Part shown: piece after piece, positions 33,902 through 44,774 of the stretch
Layout of the letters: each line of letters starts with the position of its first letter
Position numbering within the stretch: the stretch's first letter is position 1
Assembly: GCA_032717465.1 (NCBI GenBank)
Contig: CM064681.1
Location: 11,742,235-11,806,234 of the forward strand
Source of the DNA: Coenobita brevimanus
Taxonomy: Eukaryota > Arthropoda > Malacostraca > Decapoda > Coenobitidae
Length of the DNA stretch: 64,000 bases
Reading direction: 5' to 3'
Position numbers and translations under genes: made by a program
Notes under the pieces: generated by a model
Told to the model about the DNA's origin: nothing
Databases searched by the model: none
The model's input: only the letters and a program-made list of their open reading frames with translations

Positions 33902-34255
33902 CTCTGTGGTACAGTGGTAGTGTGTGCGTTTCGCTCGCTGGTGAACGCGGGTTCGCCTCCCGCCAGAGTTGTAAAAACTTTGGGAAGCGTTCACCAAGCC
34001 AATTGCTACTTTGGCGGACACAAGGGGTGCTGTGTCGCATACTAGTATGCTTGCACTCAATCGGCTTACACTTGGTTCACAGAGTACACACACATCCAAA
34101 GCCACTACAACTCTATAATCACACTCATAAGCACTTCTCACCCTACATACAGTCTCTACCAGACAGCCTAAGCCACTGGGTAGAGGTACATAGGCTGTAT
34201 GGTCCCTGTTTCGGTAGGGATAGGCCCTTTCTGTAGTGGACCTCAAAGGCTGATG

Positions 34256-34257
<2 letters not shown>
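33898..34257 (+). mobile_element. tRNA-derived SINE, family 2 copy B
   Basis: A full A box (TGGTACAGTGG, 33907-33917) and a B box matching at 10 of 11 positions (GGTTCGCCTCC, 33950-33960) lie 32 bp apart. The B box sits in a perfect T-arm (GCGGG/CCCGC), and CTCTG near 33902 can pair with CAGAG near 33965 as an acceptor stem, so the head still looks like a tRNA. The body after about 33970 is colinear with the copy at 28335. The element starts at the end of one (TA)n array and stops at another (34258-34301). It has no coding capacity and would depend on LINE enzymes. Confidence 0.82.
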
Positions 34258-34299
<42 letters not shown>

Positions 34300-34604
34300 C
34301 TGTATGTCGGTATAATTACAGTTATGAAAGCCGGAAATGTAGACTAGTCGTTTCATCAAATTTGGTGGCAATTTCGCTGACGATGCCGTCCTGCTGCAAA
34401 AAATGGTTGGAGTTTGAAAGTGACTGTACGAGAGAATAAAGTTATGGAGAAATTATTGTGCATTTGAGATATATTGGAAAGAGGAGGAGGAGAGGGAGAC
34501 CGGGGACGTGATGAAGTGCAGCATAGTTATAATGACAAAGACTGCATGAGATGAAAGTTATGATGCCTTTGAGAAATCTCTAATAGACATACTGCATCTG
34601 TATG

Positions 34605-34649
<45 letters not shown>

Positions 34650-34739
34650 CATATACGGAAAACTGAGAAAATTAAAGACTGAAAGAAGAGTGGGTTTAGT
34701 CCCCCCCCCCCTTTCTCTCCAGAGGTCCAGCGGTCGTGT
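34258..34739. repeat. (AT)n, unique spacer and (GA)n
   Basis: (AT)n at 34258-34301 is followed by about 300 bp of unique sequence and (GA)n at 34610-34646. GGAGGAGGAGAGGGAGACCGGGG near 34480 vaguely recalls the RGRGRP-coding end of RTE elements, but I cannot support homology. Confidence 0.6.
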
Positions 34740-34985
34740 AGTGTTAAATGGAACGAAACGGGACGCGACCAATTGGAAAGGAATGATACGGAGCGGAATG
34801 AAATGGTACAGATCTGAAGGAACGAAACGGAACGGAACAGAATGATACGGAGTGGAACGGAATGATACGGAACGGAACGGAACGAAAGTATATGGAACGG
34901 AGCTGAACGATACGGAACTTGATGGAACGATGATTAACGGTACGGAGCGGAACGTAACCCAGCAGTACCCTACCCATTCCGTACG
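34740..34985. repeat. (GGAAC/GGAAT)n degenerate pentanucleotide array
   Basis: GGAACGGAAC, GGAATGATAC and related pentamers dominate. The frame MERNDTERNGTK on the plus strand is just this repeat. Confidence 0.85.
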
Positions 34986-35214
34986 AAGAAGAGCGAAAGA
35001 ACACGGAACAATATGGAAAGGCTGTGTACTGGACGAAACTGTAAGGGAAAATCTGAAGAGTGACGGTGAACGAAAGTGAGGGAAACTGAGGCCTGGAACG
35101 AACCTGAACAATATGATGTGAAATGCAAGGGAAACATTATTAGACACTGTATGACCTGTAGCAAGTATTGTGGCGGCCATACCAAGCTTTGGGATAACTC
35201 AGCCTTTGATAGTT

Positions 35215-35259
<45 letters not shown>

Positions 35260-35504
35260 ACCATTATAATAAAATCCCTGCAGGTAAATGGTACCTATAT
35301 CAGAAAAACCATTTTTCCGATAAACCTTGCTATTACCTTCGCCGTGTCAAAATTTCGGCGGCTGGGCGTATTTCCATATAAATGTTCGTATTTCCCACCA
35401 ACCTGCTACTTAACGCCTTCACCCATGCAAATGTTAAGGTCGATATTTTCCATCCCAAAACACTGGCCATTTTCATATATATTCGTGTTATTCACTTGTA
35501 ATAA
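34986..35504. other. Unique sequence with (CT)n at 35219-35258
   Basis: No gene signal. The (CT)n separates two unremarkable stretches. Confidence 0.6.
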
Positions 35505-36060
35505 CTACGTCTGGCTTGAGGGTTGAATATCGGCAATGTTTATATGTGTAGTAGTATTAGTCACTGATAATAACTAAGTCTGGGTTGAGGGTAGGCTATT
35601 ATAAATGTTCCTAGTTGTATTATTTACTGATAATAACTAAGTCTGGGTTGAGGGTAGCCTATTATAAATGTTCATAGTTGTATTACTTACTGATAATAAC
35701 TAAGTCTGGGTTGAAGGTAGGCTATTATAAATGTTCATAGTTGTATTATTTACTGATAATAACTAAGTCTGGGTTGAGGGTAGGCTATTATAAATGTTCA
35801 TAGTTGTATTACTTACTGATAATAACTAAGTCTGGGTTGAGGGTAGGCTATTATAAATGTTCATAGTTGTATTATTTACTGATAATAACTAAGTCTGGGT
35901 TGAGGGTAGGCTATTATAAATGTTCATAGTTGTATTATTTACTGATAATAACTAAGTCTGGGTTGAGGGTAGGCTATTATATATGTTCATAGTTGTATTA
36001 TTTACTGATAATAACTAAGTCTGGGTTGAGGGTAGGCTATTATAAATGTTCCTATGTATA
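35505..36060. repeat. 63-bp minisatellite, about 8-9 copies
   Basis: TCTGGGTTGAGGGTAGGCTA recurs every 63 bp (about 35579, 35642, 35705 and on), with ACTGATAATAACTAAG before and ATAAATGTTCATAGTTGTAT after. The outer copies are more diverged, as expected for an array homogenising from the middle. Confidence 0.93.
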
Positions 36061-36294
36061 CTACTATTACTGAAGGACGATAACTAAATCTGTGTTCAAG
36101 GTACACTATTATGAATGAGAGGGTGGTAGTATAAGGAGTTCTGGAGACTCGTAACACCTCTTCCTTGGTGATTTACTCTGCACATTACCCATCGATATTC
36201 CCTATGTTAATGCTGTCAGTTATGATGACATTCACCAATAAAAACAACACATAAAATAATGTTAAAGTGTAAAATGAAAGATCAATAAGGAAGA
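36061..36294. other. No feature recognised
   Basis: AT-rich unique sequence up to the poly(T) that marks the end of the jockey-type element. Confidence 0.5.
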
Positions 36295-38335
36295 TTTTTT
36301 TTTTTTTAAATGCGAGGAAGAAGGAACCAAAGGCCATGAGCCCGCAGTAACAGTTCCCTCCAAGAGAAAAACAAAATACAATAGAAAGCCAAATTCAAGA
36401 TCCGATCATTTTGAGATGCCTGGACACACACCGTTTGAAAGACTGGAGATCATAGGAAGCAGGAAATAGACAGAGGGAGACAATTCCAGAGCTGACCTGT
36501 TGCATAAATGAAAGACCGGGAGTAACGGTTAACTCTTGCATTAGAGAGTTGGACAGAAAAAGAATGAGAGTTTGCTGCCAGACGGGTGCTACGCGCCCGT
36601 CGTAGAGGTAGAGGAATGCAAGCAGACAGTTCAGAGGAGCAGTGACCATTAAAGTAGCGATAGAAAAGAGATAAAGATGCAACAGAGCGGCGAAGAGACA
36701 GAGGTTGAAGGGAGTCAGTAAGAGGTGGAGAGTTAATGAGACGAAAAGCCTTTGACTCCACCCTATTGAGAAGAGCTGTATGTGGGGAACCTCCCCACAC
36801 ATGAGAGTTGTACTCCAAACAGGGTCGGATAAAACCCCTGTATAGAGTCAACAATTGTGCAGGGGTAAAGAAAGAGCAGAGTCGGCTTAGCACACCCAAT
36901 CTCTTGGAAGCAGATTTTACAAGAGATGTAATATGATTTTTCCAAGATAAGTCCCGAGTAAATGAAATCCCAAGCATGTTCAAGGATGATGCAGGATTAA
37001 GCTGAATATTATTAAACATTAGTGGGTATACCTGTGGAAGATTTTGTCGGGTTGATAGGTGTAAGAACTGAGTCTTAGATGCATTAAAGACAACCATATT
37101 ATTTTTACCCCAGTCAGAGATACGAGCCAAGTCAGACATTAGGTGTGCCATAGCCTCATCCCTTGTTTGTTGAAGTAACTGTTGAGATGGGCGTTGCGGG
37201 AACCGAATGGAAAGGTGAAGGGTGGAGTCATCAGAGTATGAGTGGATAGGGTTAGATGTACAGCTTAGAAGATCATTGATGAATAAAAGGAAGAGAGTTG
37301 GTGATAGGACAGAGCCCTGAGGAACACCACTGTTGATAGATCTAGGAGAAGAACGATGGCCGTCTACAACAGCGGCTATAGGACGACCAGAAAGGAAACT
37401 AGCGATGAAGGCACAGATAGAAGGATAGAAACCGTAGGAGGGCAGTTTGGAAATTAAAGATTTATGCCAGACTCGATCGAAAGCCTTTGAGATGTCAAGT
37501 GCAATGGCAAAGCTTTCGCCAAAGTCCCGAAAGGAGGATGACCAGGAGTCAGAAAGGTAGGTGAGAAGATCGCCAGTGGAGCGTCCCTGACGGAACCCAT
37601 AGGCTACTAACGATCGGAAAGAAGGTTGTGATAGGAAAGATGCCTTAAAATTTTTCTATTAAGAATTGACTCGAAAACTTTTGAAATACAGGACGTTAAA
37701 GCAATTGGACGATAGTTGGAGGGTTGGGAGTGGTCACCCTTCTTTGGGACTGGCTGAATGAGAACAAACTTCCAGCAAGAAGGAAAGGTACAAGTTGACA
37801 GACAAAGGCGAAAGAGTTTGCCTAGGCAGGGTGTAAGCACAGAAGCACAGTTCTTGAGAACAACAGGAGGGACCCCATCAGGCCCATATGCCTTGTTAGT
37901 ACTGAGGCCAGTGATGGCAGAAAATACATCAACTGAAGAAATTTTAATGTCAGCCATGAGGAGGTCAGAGGGGGGAAGTGATGGAGGAACAGCACCGGAA
38001 TCGTCTAAGGTGGAATTGGAGGAGAAAGTTCTGTGCGAAAGAGATCTGCTTTATCAGTAGAAGAAATAGCTACAGAACCATCAGAGTAGAAAAGAGGAGG
38101 GAAGGATGATGAGGTAAAGTTGTTAGAAAGATTTTTGGCAAGGTGCCAGAATGAGCGGGAAGAATTCGAGTTGGAGAGTTGAGAGCATTTAGTATGGATG
38201 AAATTATTTTTGGTAGAGCGAAGAACAGACTTAGCACGATTCCGGGCAGAAACGTAAAGACAATGTGATTCAGGGGTGGGTTGGCTCCGGTACCTTTTGT
38301 AGGCCTTCTCCTTGTTGCGGACAGCATTAGAACAA
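36295..38335 (-). mobile_element. Jockey-type non-LTR retrotransposon, 5'-truncated (copy A)
   Basis: The element reads on the minus strand, ending in a poly(A) tail seen as T13 at 36295-36307 on the plus strand. The 5' end is truncated just before the reverse transcriptase at CSNAVRNKEKAYKRY. It shares most of the RT with copy B at 60466-61650. No target-site duplication is evident, perhaps because the 33-bp array took over the 5' flank. Confidence 0.9.
36395..38335 (-). pseudogene. Jockey-type reverse transcriptase, frameshifted, YSDD active site
   Basis: Three frame blocks read in order on the minus strand: 38335-38005 (FWHLAKNLSNNFTSSSFPPL), 37957-37607 (NKAYGPDGVPPVVLK, VPKKGDHSQPSNYRPIAL), then the following frame (FAIALDISKAFDRVWHKSL, GVPQGSVLSPTLF and YSDD at 37227-37238) into 37151-36450 (ASKTQFLHLSTRQNLP, LTLYRGFIRPCLEYNSHVWGG, NRVESKAFRLINSPPL). 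Order and motifs are those of jockey-clade reverse transcriptases. Frame changes near 38005 and 37610 break the ORF. The usual YADD is YSDD here, whose activity cannot be judged. A dead copy. Confidence 0.88.
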
Positions 38336-38354
38336 GCGGCTGCCACACACTGAA

Positions 38355-39400
38355 CTACTGCCAACACATACTAGTACACACAATGAACTACTGCCAACAC
38401 ATACTAGTACACACACTCAACTACTGCCAACACATACTAGTACACACACTCAACTACTGCCAACACATACTAGTACACACACTCAACTACTGCCAACACA
38501 TACTAGTACACACACTCAACTACTGCCAACACATACTAGTACACACACTCAACTACTGCCAACACATACTAGTACACACACTCAACTACTGCCAACACAT
38601 ACTAGTACACACACTCAACTACTGCCAACACATACTAGTACACACACTCAACTACTGCCAACACATACTAGTACACACACTCAACTACTGCCAACACATA
38701 CTAGTACACACACTCAACTACTGCCAACACATACTAGTACACACACTCAACTACTGCCAACACATACTAGTACACACACTCAACTACTGCCAACACATAC
38801 TAGTACACACACTCAACTACTGCCAACACATACTAGTACACACACTCAACTACTGCCAACACATACTAGTACACACACTCAACTACTGCCAACACATACT
38901 AGTACACACACTCAACTACTGCCAACACATACTAGTACACACACTCAACTACTGCCAACACATACTAGTACACACACTCAACTACTGCCAACACATACTA
39001 GTACACACACTCAACTACTGCCAACACATACTAGTACACACACTCAACTACTGCCAACACATACTAGTACACACACTCAACTACTGCCAACACATACTAG
39101 TACACACACTCAACTACTGCCAACACATACTAGTACACACACTCAACTACTGCCAACACATACTAGTACACACACTCAACTACTGCCAACACATACTAGT
39201 ACACACACTCAACTACTGCCAACACATACTAGTACACACACTCAACTACTGCCAACACATACTAGTACACACACTCAACTACTGCCAACACATACTAGTA
39301 CACACACTCAACTACTGCCAACACATACTAGTACACACACTCAACTACTGCCAACACATACTAGTACACACACTCAACTACTGCCAACACATACTAGTAC
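38355..39400. repeat. 33-bp minisatellite, about 32 near-identical copies
   Basis: The unit CTACTGCCAACACATACTAG plus TACACACACTCAA repeats from 38355 to 39400. Apart from the first copy (AATGAA variant) the copies are identical by eye. As 33 is 11 codons, one plus frame stays open as an 11-residue repeat, but there is no independent evidence of translation. Each unit contains the palindrome TACTAGTA. Extreme homogeneity means recent amplification or gene-conversion turnover. Confidence 0.97.
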
Positions 39401-39447
39401 TGACCAACAGGTTTATTATATTGAACTTACAGACTCGCTACATCACT

Positions 39448-39448
<1 letters not shown>

Positions 39449-39508
<60 letters not shown>

Positions 39509-39510
39509 TT
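39449..39510. repeat. (TG)n(GA)n compound microsatellite
   Basis: About 44 bp of TG followed by about 16 bp of GA. Confidence 0.95.
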
Positions 39511-40015
39511 GGTTCACAAGTGTGGTGTGGGCAAAGCGTGGAGCCAGAGCTGTGAGAAAGGTGAGAAAGACTGAGGTGTGAATGAGTAATATGTGAGGGA
39601 GGTGCGGTAAAGTGAGGTGTGGAGGGTGAGGTGTAAGTGAGGTGTGGAGCATGAGGTGTGAGTGAGGAGTGGACTGTGAGGTGATGTATAAAGTGAAGTG
39701 TGGTCGAGTGAGGAGGACTGAGGTGGTAAGGTAAGAGGGAGGTGTGCTAAGTGTGGTGTGAACGGTGTGAGTGAGGTGAGGAAGAGGTGTGCAGAGTGAG
39801 ATGTTGAGATTGAGGTGTGAGAGAGATGTGTGGGCATTGTTATTTGTGGCACAATAACATCATCACATGTATTGTTGAAGCTAAGTGATGGCAGGGAGGA
39901 GGGGAGGCAGACAGGGAGGAAGGGAGGAGGAAGAGAGGGAAACAGGCAGGGAGGTAAGACAGGGAGAAAAGAGGGGAAGGAGGAAGGGAAACAGAGAGGG
40001 AGGTGAGAATGAATA
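39511..40015. repeat. Degenerate GTGAGGTGTGG repeat and purine tract
   Basis: GTGAGGTGTG-like words fill 39590-39830 without a fixed period. 39890-40015 is purine-rich. Confidence 0.75.
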
Positions 40016-40027
40016 GTGGAAGTAAGA

Positions 40028-40249
40028 CCATCCATCCATCCATCATCCAATCCTATGCTGCCCCATAAGGAGCGTAGGAGCCCGGGGCTAGGCAGTTGGT
40101 CCTGACATTTAAGATGAGAGTGACCAGCCTCACTCATCCCTGAGTGGCATTACATGAGCAATAAACCCCAACCATCCCTTGGATATAAACCTTCACCGGC
40201 TCAATCCGATTGGAGCGCAATAATTACCCACTAAACCACCAGGCGCCAA
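40028..40249 (-). mobile_element. tRNA-derived SINE, family 1 copy B
   Basis: On the minus strand the head GGCGCCTGGTGGTTTAGTGG holds a full A box (40238-40228, TGGTTTAGTGG) and a weak B box (GGTTTATATCC, 40191-40181). The body is colinear with copy A at 2764-2950 (CTCAGGGATGA, GGGGCA segments). The 3' end has a (GGAT)n tail at 40028-40048, fitting a LINE-dependent tail. Confidence 0.78.
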
Positions 40250-40840
40250 AATTTGGTTATATGGTTACCACCCAGCGTAGTAAATGGTTTCCTGGTGTAC
40301 AGGAAACCATTTGGCTTGTCACTCAGTGTAGAGTCACCCACAGGCTGAAGGAAGAAGAAAGAATGAAGGAAAGAAAGCCAGAAGAGGGAGAGTAAAGTCA
40401 CCCGCAGGCAGAAGGACAAGGAAAGAATGAAGGAAAGAAAGACAGAAGAGAATGGAAGGAAAGAAGGATGGAGAGGAAAGGGCAGACACCCGAGAGCAGC
40501 ACTACATCGAGTGAGTGGATGGTGAGCGCCCCCACCTACCACATTGAAGGAAATATGAAGAAAGGGAGGTAGGGAAGGTAGGGAAAGAGATGGGTTGGCA
40601 GGGACACAGATTAAGGATAAAGGGAGATAAAAAGGGCATAGAGGGATTGAGGAATAGGTAGGCAGGAGGACAGACACGGGAGCAGGGAGGGACGTAAGGC
40701 AGGAAAGGGGAAGGCACAGTGAATGAAGAGATGGGAATAAATTGGAGAAAGTAGAGGTGGAGGGATGGATGGGAGGAAATGGACAAGATCATATTTAACC
40801 TGCCTTAAATATAGAGGATGGGGTTATAGCCAGCCTTCAT
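40250..40840. repeat. 64-bp duplication and purine-rich tract
   Basis: GTCACCCACAGGCTGAAGGA at 40333 recurs at 40397 as GTCACCCGCAGGCAGAAGGA with the following GAAAGAATGAAGGAAAGAAAG. Purine-rich sequence with little else follows to about 40780. Confidence 0.8.
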
Positions 40841-41460
40841 TAACCCTTTCAGTACGACAGGGATTTCCTGAGGTAAACAAATGGTCTATGACGAGCATCA
40901 GTGAAATATATAACACGTGTAGATTAACGAGCGATGCAGGTACACAGAGTGAAGAAGTAAAGGACAGGGAAGTAAACAAGAAGATAGGATAGACGGGGGT
41001 CAGAAAGGTGAGTAATTTTAGCAAAGATGGAGAGAGAGAATGTAAGGAAATATTCTGGGAAGAAGAAAGGCAGGGAGATAGAAAGGTTAACCTCTTCAAA
41101 ACGATGACGCCTGTACATTTCCATGCTCTTATTTCTGCATAATATACTCCGCCCAGAAATTATTAGAACTTGAGGGAAGAAATATAACATGTTTAATCCA
41201 CTCAAGAATGGAGGTATTTCCTAAGTTGAATAGAAATGTTTGCATCTCGTAAGAAAAAGTAATACATCATGGAAATGAAAGACTTAAATACCAACAAAGT
41301 ACATCAGGAAATGAGTAGTTAACCCCTTGACTCCGGTGACGTATTATTTACCACTCTTTTACCGCCAGTAAGCGATTTATTCCGCTTAAAATCACAGGAA
41401 TATAAGAACAGAGGATAACTGCAGTATGCCAGTTGATCTAAGCTAGGCAGCTCCTATAAA
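40841..41460. mobile_element. Three dispersed arms of the TTAACCCCTTCA family
   Basis: TTAACCCTTTCAGTACGACAG near 40846, TTAACCTCTTCAAAACGATGACG near 41086 and TTAACCCCTTGACTCCGGTGACG at about 41322 share the end motif of the 13350-13599 element, all in the same orientation. The third also has CCGCTTAAAATCAC, matching the GCTTA block. No clear right-hand arms are seen, so these are fragments or tandem partial copies. Confidence 0.45.
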
Positions 41461-41577
41461 AGTGTGACTAAGCTTTAAAATAAGACAAGGATAGCAAACA
41501 CGTAGGCATTAATGAAGGCCGCATCTACCCCGTATAACACAGTTTCCGCTGCGCTGTGCAAAAACGCCTGAAGGTAC

Positions 41578-41690
41578 CGATGATGATGATGATGATAATA
41601 ATGAGTAATAATAATAATAAAAAATAATAATAATAATAACAATAAGAACAACAACAACAATAATAATAATATAATGATAATAATGTCCTC
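41578..41690. repeat. (GAT)n and (AAT)n trinucleotide arrays
   Basis: Four GAT units then degenerate AAT/AAC units. Confidence 0.92.
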
Positions 41691-41861
41691 CAGTAAGGTT
41701 ATCATAAAAGTGAATCAAGTTGAATGAAAAAAAATGGAAGGGGAATGAGGATGACAGGAAGTGTGGCAGAGGCGGTGGGTGGAGGACTGATTAAAATATA
41801 CAAGGAAGAAGACAGGTGAGAATCAGGTGTGAGAGGTGATAATGAGACAATGAAAAGGCTT

Positions 41862-41958
41862 TGAGAGAGAGAGAGAGAGGTGAGTAATGGGTATGAGTTT
41901 GTGGATACAGGCCAACCTTAAAAAGAACGCGAACTGTCAGTGGTAAGTGGTTCCTTGT

Positions 41959-42034
<76 letters not shown>
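41862..42034. repeat. Inverted relative of the 117-bp repeat, followed by (AC)n
   Basis: 41868-41957, reverse-complemented, matches the 45480-45714 unit: CAAGGAACCACTTACCACT, then CCTGTATCCACAAACT, then ATTACTCACC plus (CT)n. The AC array at 41960-42034 (75 bp) follows directly. Confidence 0.85.
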
Positions 42035-42038
<4 letters not shown>

Positions 42039-42059
42039 CCTTATGCACAATACACAAAC

Positions 42060-42735
42060 AGGAAGAAGAATTAGAGGAGGAAAAAGAAAAAAGAGGAAGA
42101 AAAAGAAGACGAAGAGAAAATGGAGGAGGAGAAGAAAAGAAGAGCAGAAGAAAAAGAAACAGGGTTAACTAAAAACGAGAGGGGGGAGAAAAGAGGAAAG
42201 AAGGATAAGAGGAAGTAAAAAATAAAGAGGGAAGATGAAGTAAAAATAAGGGAAGACGAAGTAAAAAAATAAAAAATAAGAGGGTGAAGAAAGTAACAAC
42301 AGAGAGGAGGAATTAAAAAAAAAAAAGGAAGGAAGAGTAAGTAAAAAAGGAGGAAAGAGGAAGTAAAAAAGGAGGGAAGAGGAAGTAAAAAAGGAGGGAA
42401 GAAGTAAAAAAAAAAAAAAGGAGGGAACAGGAAGTAAAAAAGGGAGGGAAGAGAAAGTAAAAAAGGAGGGAAGAGGAAGTAAAAAAGAAAAAGATGGAAT
42501 AGGATGTCAAAATAAGGGAAAGTGGAAAGGCCAGGGGTGAATATACACAGTATTAAGAGGAGGAAACACATGAATATAACCATGACGACAACGATGATGA
42601 TGATGATGATGATGATGAGAGGGAGGAGGAGGAAGAGGAGGAAAAAAGAAGTGAGGAAAGAAGAGCAAGAGGAGGAAAATGGCTGGCTGGGGGAGGGGGG
42701 AGTGTCAGCATCCATCCCTAGTGAAGTGTCTGGTG
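42060..42735. repeat. Purine/A-rich tract with GGGAAGAGGAAGTAAAAA units and (GAT)n
   Basis: From about 42290 to 42490 units of GGAGGGAAGAGGAAGTAAAA (about 23 bp) repeat with A-run length changes. (GAT)n lies at 42593-42618. Confidence 0.88.
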
Positions 42736-42780
42736 TCAGGTGAAGGGTTAATTGAAGGGGAACGGGGACCCCCTTGTATT

Positions 42781-42825
42781 TGAGAGAGAGAGAGAGAGAG
42801 AGAGAAGGGGCACTTAACCATTACA

Positions 42826-42862
<37 letters not shown>
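42781..42862. repeat. (GA)n - 24-bp spacer - (CT)n inverted repeat
   Basis: (GA)12 at 42781-42804 and (CT)17 at 42829-42862 are complementary arms around a short spacer, giving a stable foldback. Confidence 0.93.
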
Positions 42863-42864
<2 letters not shown>

Positions 42865-43088
42865 GCCTACATTACCACTAATGACTCCGGCACTTAGTGG
42901 GTTATCGCTCACTCACTTTAACTCTCGCTTTCATCTTCACTGGTTATAACTCTTTCACCCACTGATCCTCATTCTTACTTCCATTCTCTCCCTTATTCAC
43001 CCTTTCTTTTATCTCCTCTTTTCTTACTCTCACTTTCATCTTCGCTCACTCTTACTGTCATCACTCCAGTCTGTCTGTCTGTCTGTCA

Positions 43089-43135
<47 letters not shown>

Positions 43136-43630
43136 AACCCGTTCACTAAGATAATATATGCCACCACCACACAGTGTCATTCAGGTCAGTGGATACATGT
43201 GGTAGTGGATGTGTACACACTTCATTCATCTAAGAAGCATAATTACCTCAGTGTTCATATATCTTCATTACTCTTAGCCACACTGTCAACACCCTCTCAC
43301 CTCTACTCTCATTCTCTCTCAGTTATTCATATCATTCACTTGCACACACAACAGAATATAAAAAAAAGGCGTTACTGATTTGCTTACCCATACTCACACT
43401 CTCACTCTTAACTCCATCCACTCAATTCCTCTCAAATTCTCTCCCAGTTACTCATTTCACACTCACCCAGACTCATGCTCTCCACGTTAGTCATGTCACT
43501 CACGTCCATACACACTCATCACCTCAGCCACTCCTCCTGTCATACTCACACTCACTCACTGACACTCACCCTTTCCCACACCTGTCCACACACTCATTAC
43601 CTTTTTGTGTTGGTTAGGGAGGGTTTTGTG
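42863..43630. repeat. Pyrimidine-rich low-complexity sequence with (CTGT)n
   Basis: (CTGT)n spans 43072-43123. The rest is CACTCA/CTCATT-rich without a clear unit. No gene signal. Confidence 0.7.
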
Positions 43631-43639
43631 GTAAGAAGT

Positions 43640-44318
43640 GTAGCGTCCCTCACCACACCATTAACACTACCAACAACACTATCACCACCAGTATCACCAC
43701 CACTATCACCACAACCACTACCACCAACAACACTACCATCACCACCACTTCCGCCACTAACACCATCATCACCACTACCACCCATAATACTATTATCACC
43801 ACCCCTACCGCCACTAACACCACCATCACCACCACTACCGCCACCCATACCACCATCAATAACACCACCATTACCTTCACCACTGCCACCACCACCACCA
43901 CTAACACCACCTCTAATGCCACCACCACCACACTTGGACCACCGGATTAATCACCATCACCACCACTACTACCACACCCAACATAACTATACTCGTAGCT
44001 AGATCACTGATTGACATCAAATTATAAACCACCATCACTACCACAAAACCACCACCACTCAGATCGCTATTAGTACCATCATCACCACCACCATTACCAC
44101 TGCTACCACATCACTACCACAGAACCACCACCACCTCACTTAGATGTCCATTACTACTGCTACCATCATCACTACCACAAAGCCATCACTATATTCAGAT
44201 CACTACTACCACCACCATCAGCATCACGACTGCTACCATCATCACTACCACAATACCGGCACCATACTCAGATCACTAGTACCACCACCACTACCATGAT
44301 TACCACTACCGTCACAAC
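43640..44318. repeat. (CAC/ATC/ACT)n trinucleotide-rich region
   Basis: ACCACC, CATCACCACTAC and TACCACCACC words fill nearly 700 bp. The same composition resumes after the Penelope fragment (44855-45010), so the fragment lies within the array. Confidence 0.88.
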
Positions 44319-44684
44319 TACAAAATTCCATGTAGAGACTGTGATTTGGTTTATATTGGTGAAACGGGAAGGGATTTGGACACTCGCATTAAGGAACACA
44401 AGTATGCTTGTAAGATAGGCAACATAAATAACGCAGTGTACGTTCACTCTTCGGAAAACGACCATAGAATCGACTGGAATTCTAGCCAAATATTGTACAA
44501 ATGTAGTAACTATAAGAAACGTAGGATTGTGGAAGCTGTATGTATAGAGAGATATAATAATTTTAACCATGGTGAAGGAATGTATAAATTAGATCCAGTG
44601 ATGAGAGGATTAGTGGCAAGGTCCTTGCCGCCCCTTGTAATCCCTCACTCAGGTCGTGGACAGAGTAGAGGGAGAGTCAGGTGA
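44319..44684 (+). pseudogene. Penelope-like element GIY-YIG endonuclease domain (C-terminal fragment)
   Basis: The frame opens at the repeat border with YKIPCRDCDLVYIGETGRDL (44319) and continues DTRIKEHKYACKIG, AVYVHSSENDHRIDW, KRRIVEAVCIERYNNFNHGEGMYKLD to a stop at 44684. VYIGETGRDL with the downstream Arg, His and Glu positions is the GIY-YIG nuclease core of Penelope-like retroelements, which carry it C-terminal to a telomerase-like reverse transcriptase. The RT is absent: upstream sequence is pure trinucleotide repeat. The frame is uninterrupted for about 120 codons, so decay is mild; the break at the array edge suggests 5' truncation. Confidence 0.88.
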
Positions 44685-44774
44685 GGTCACATCAGGTGTG
44701 GTTGGGAAAACGTGTCCTCACCCTGCATATAAGCAGCTTCTCAGCATTTGTATGTACCACTCTTGGTCTGTAGA

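Noticed and set aside
33898..33975. Functional tRNA gene
   Set aside because: A and B boxes and the T-arm are present, but the anticodon arm is not convincing and the tRNA-like part continues into a SINE body shared with 28335-28589.
34430..34520. Degraded RTE C-terminus (RGRGRP-like)
   Set aside because: Only a short GA-rich match, indistinguishable from a purine patch.
38281..39555. 424-codon frame made of an 11-residue repeat
   Set aside because: It is the translation of a 33-bp minisatellite. There is no flanking coding sequence, and the start lies in antisense jockey sequence.
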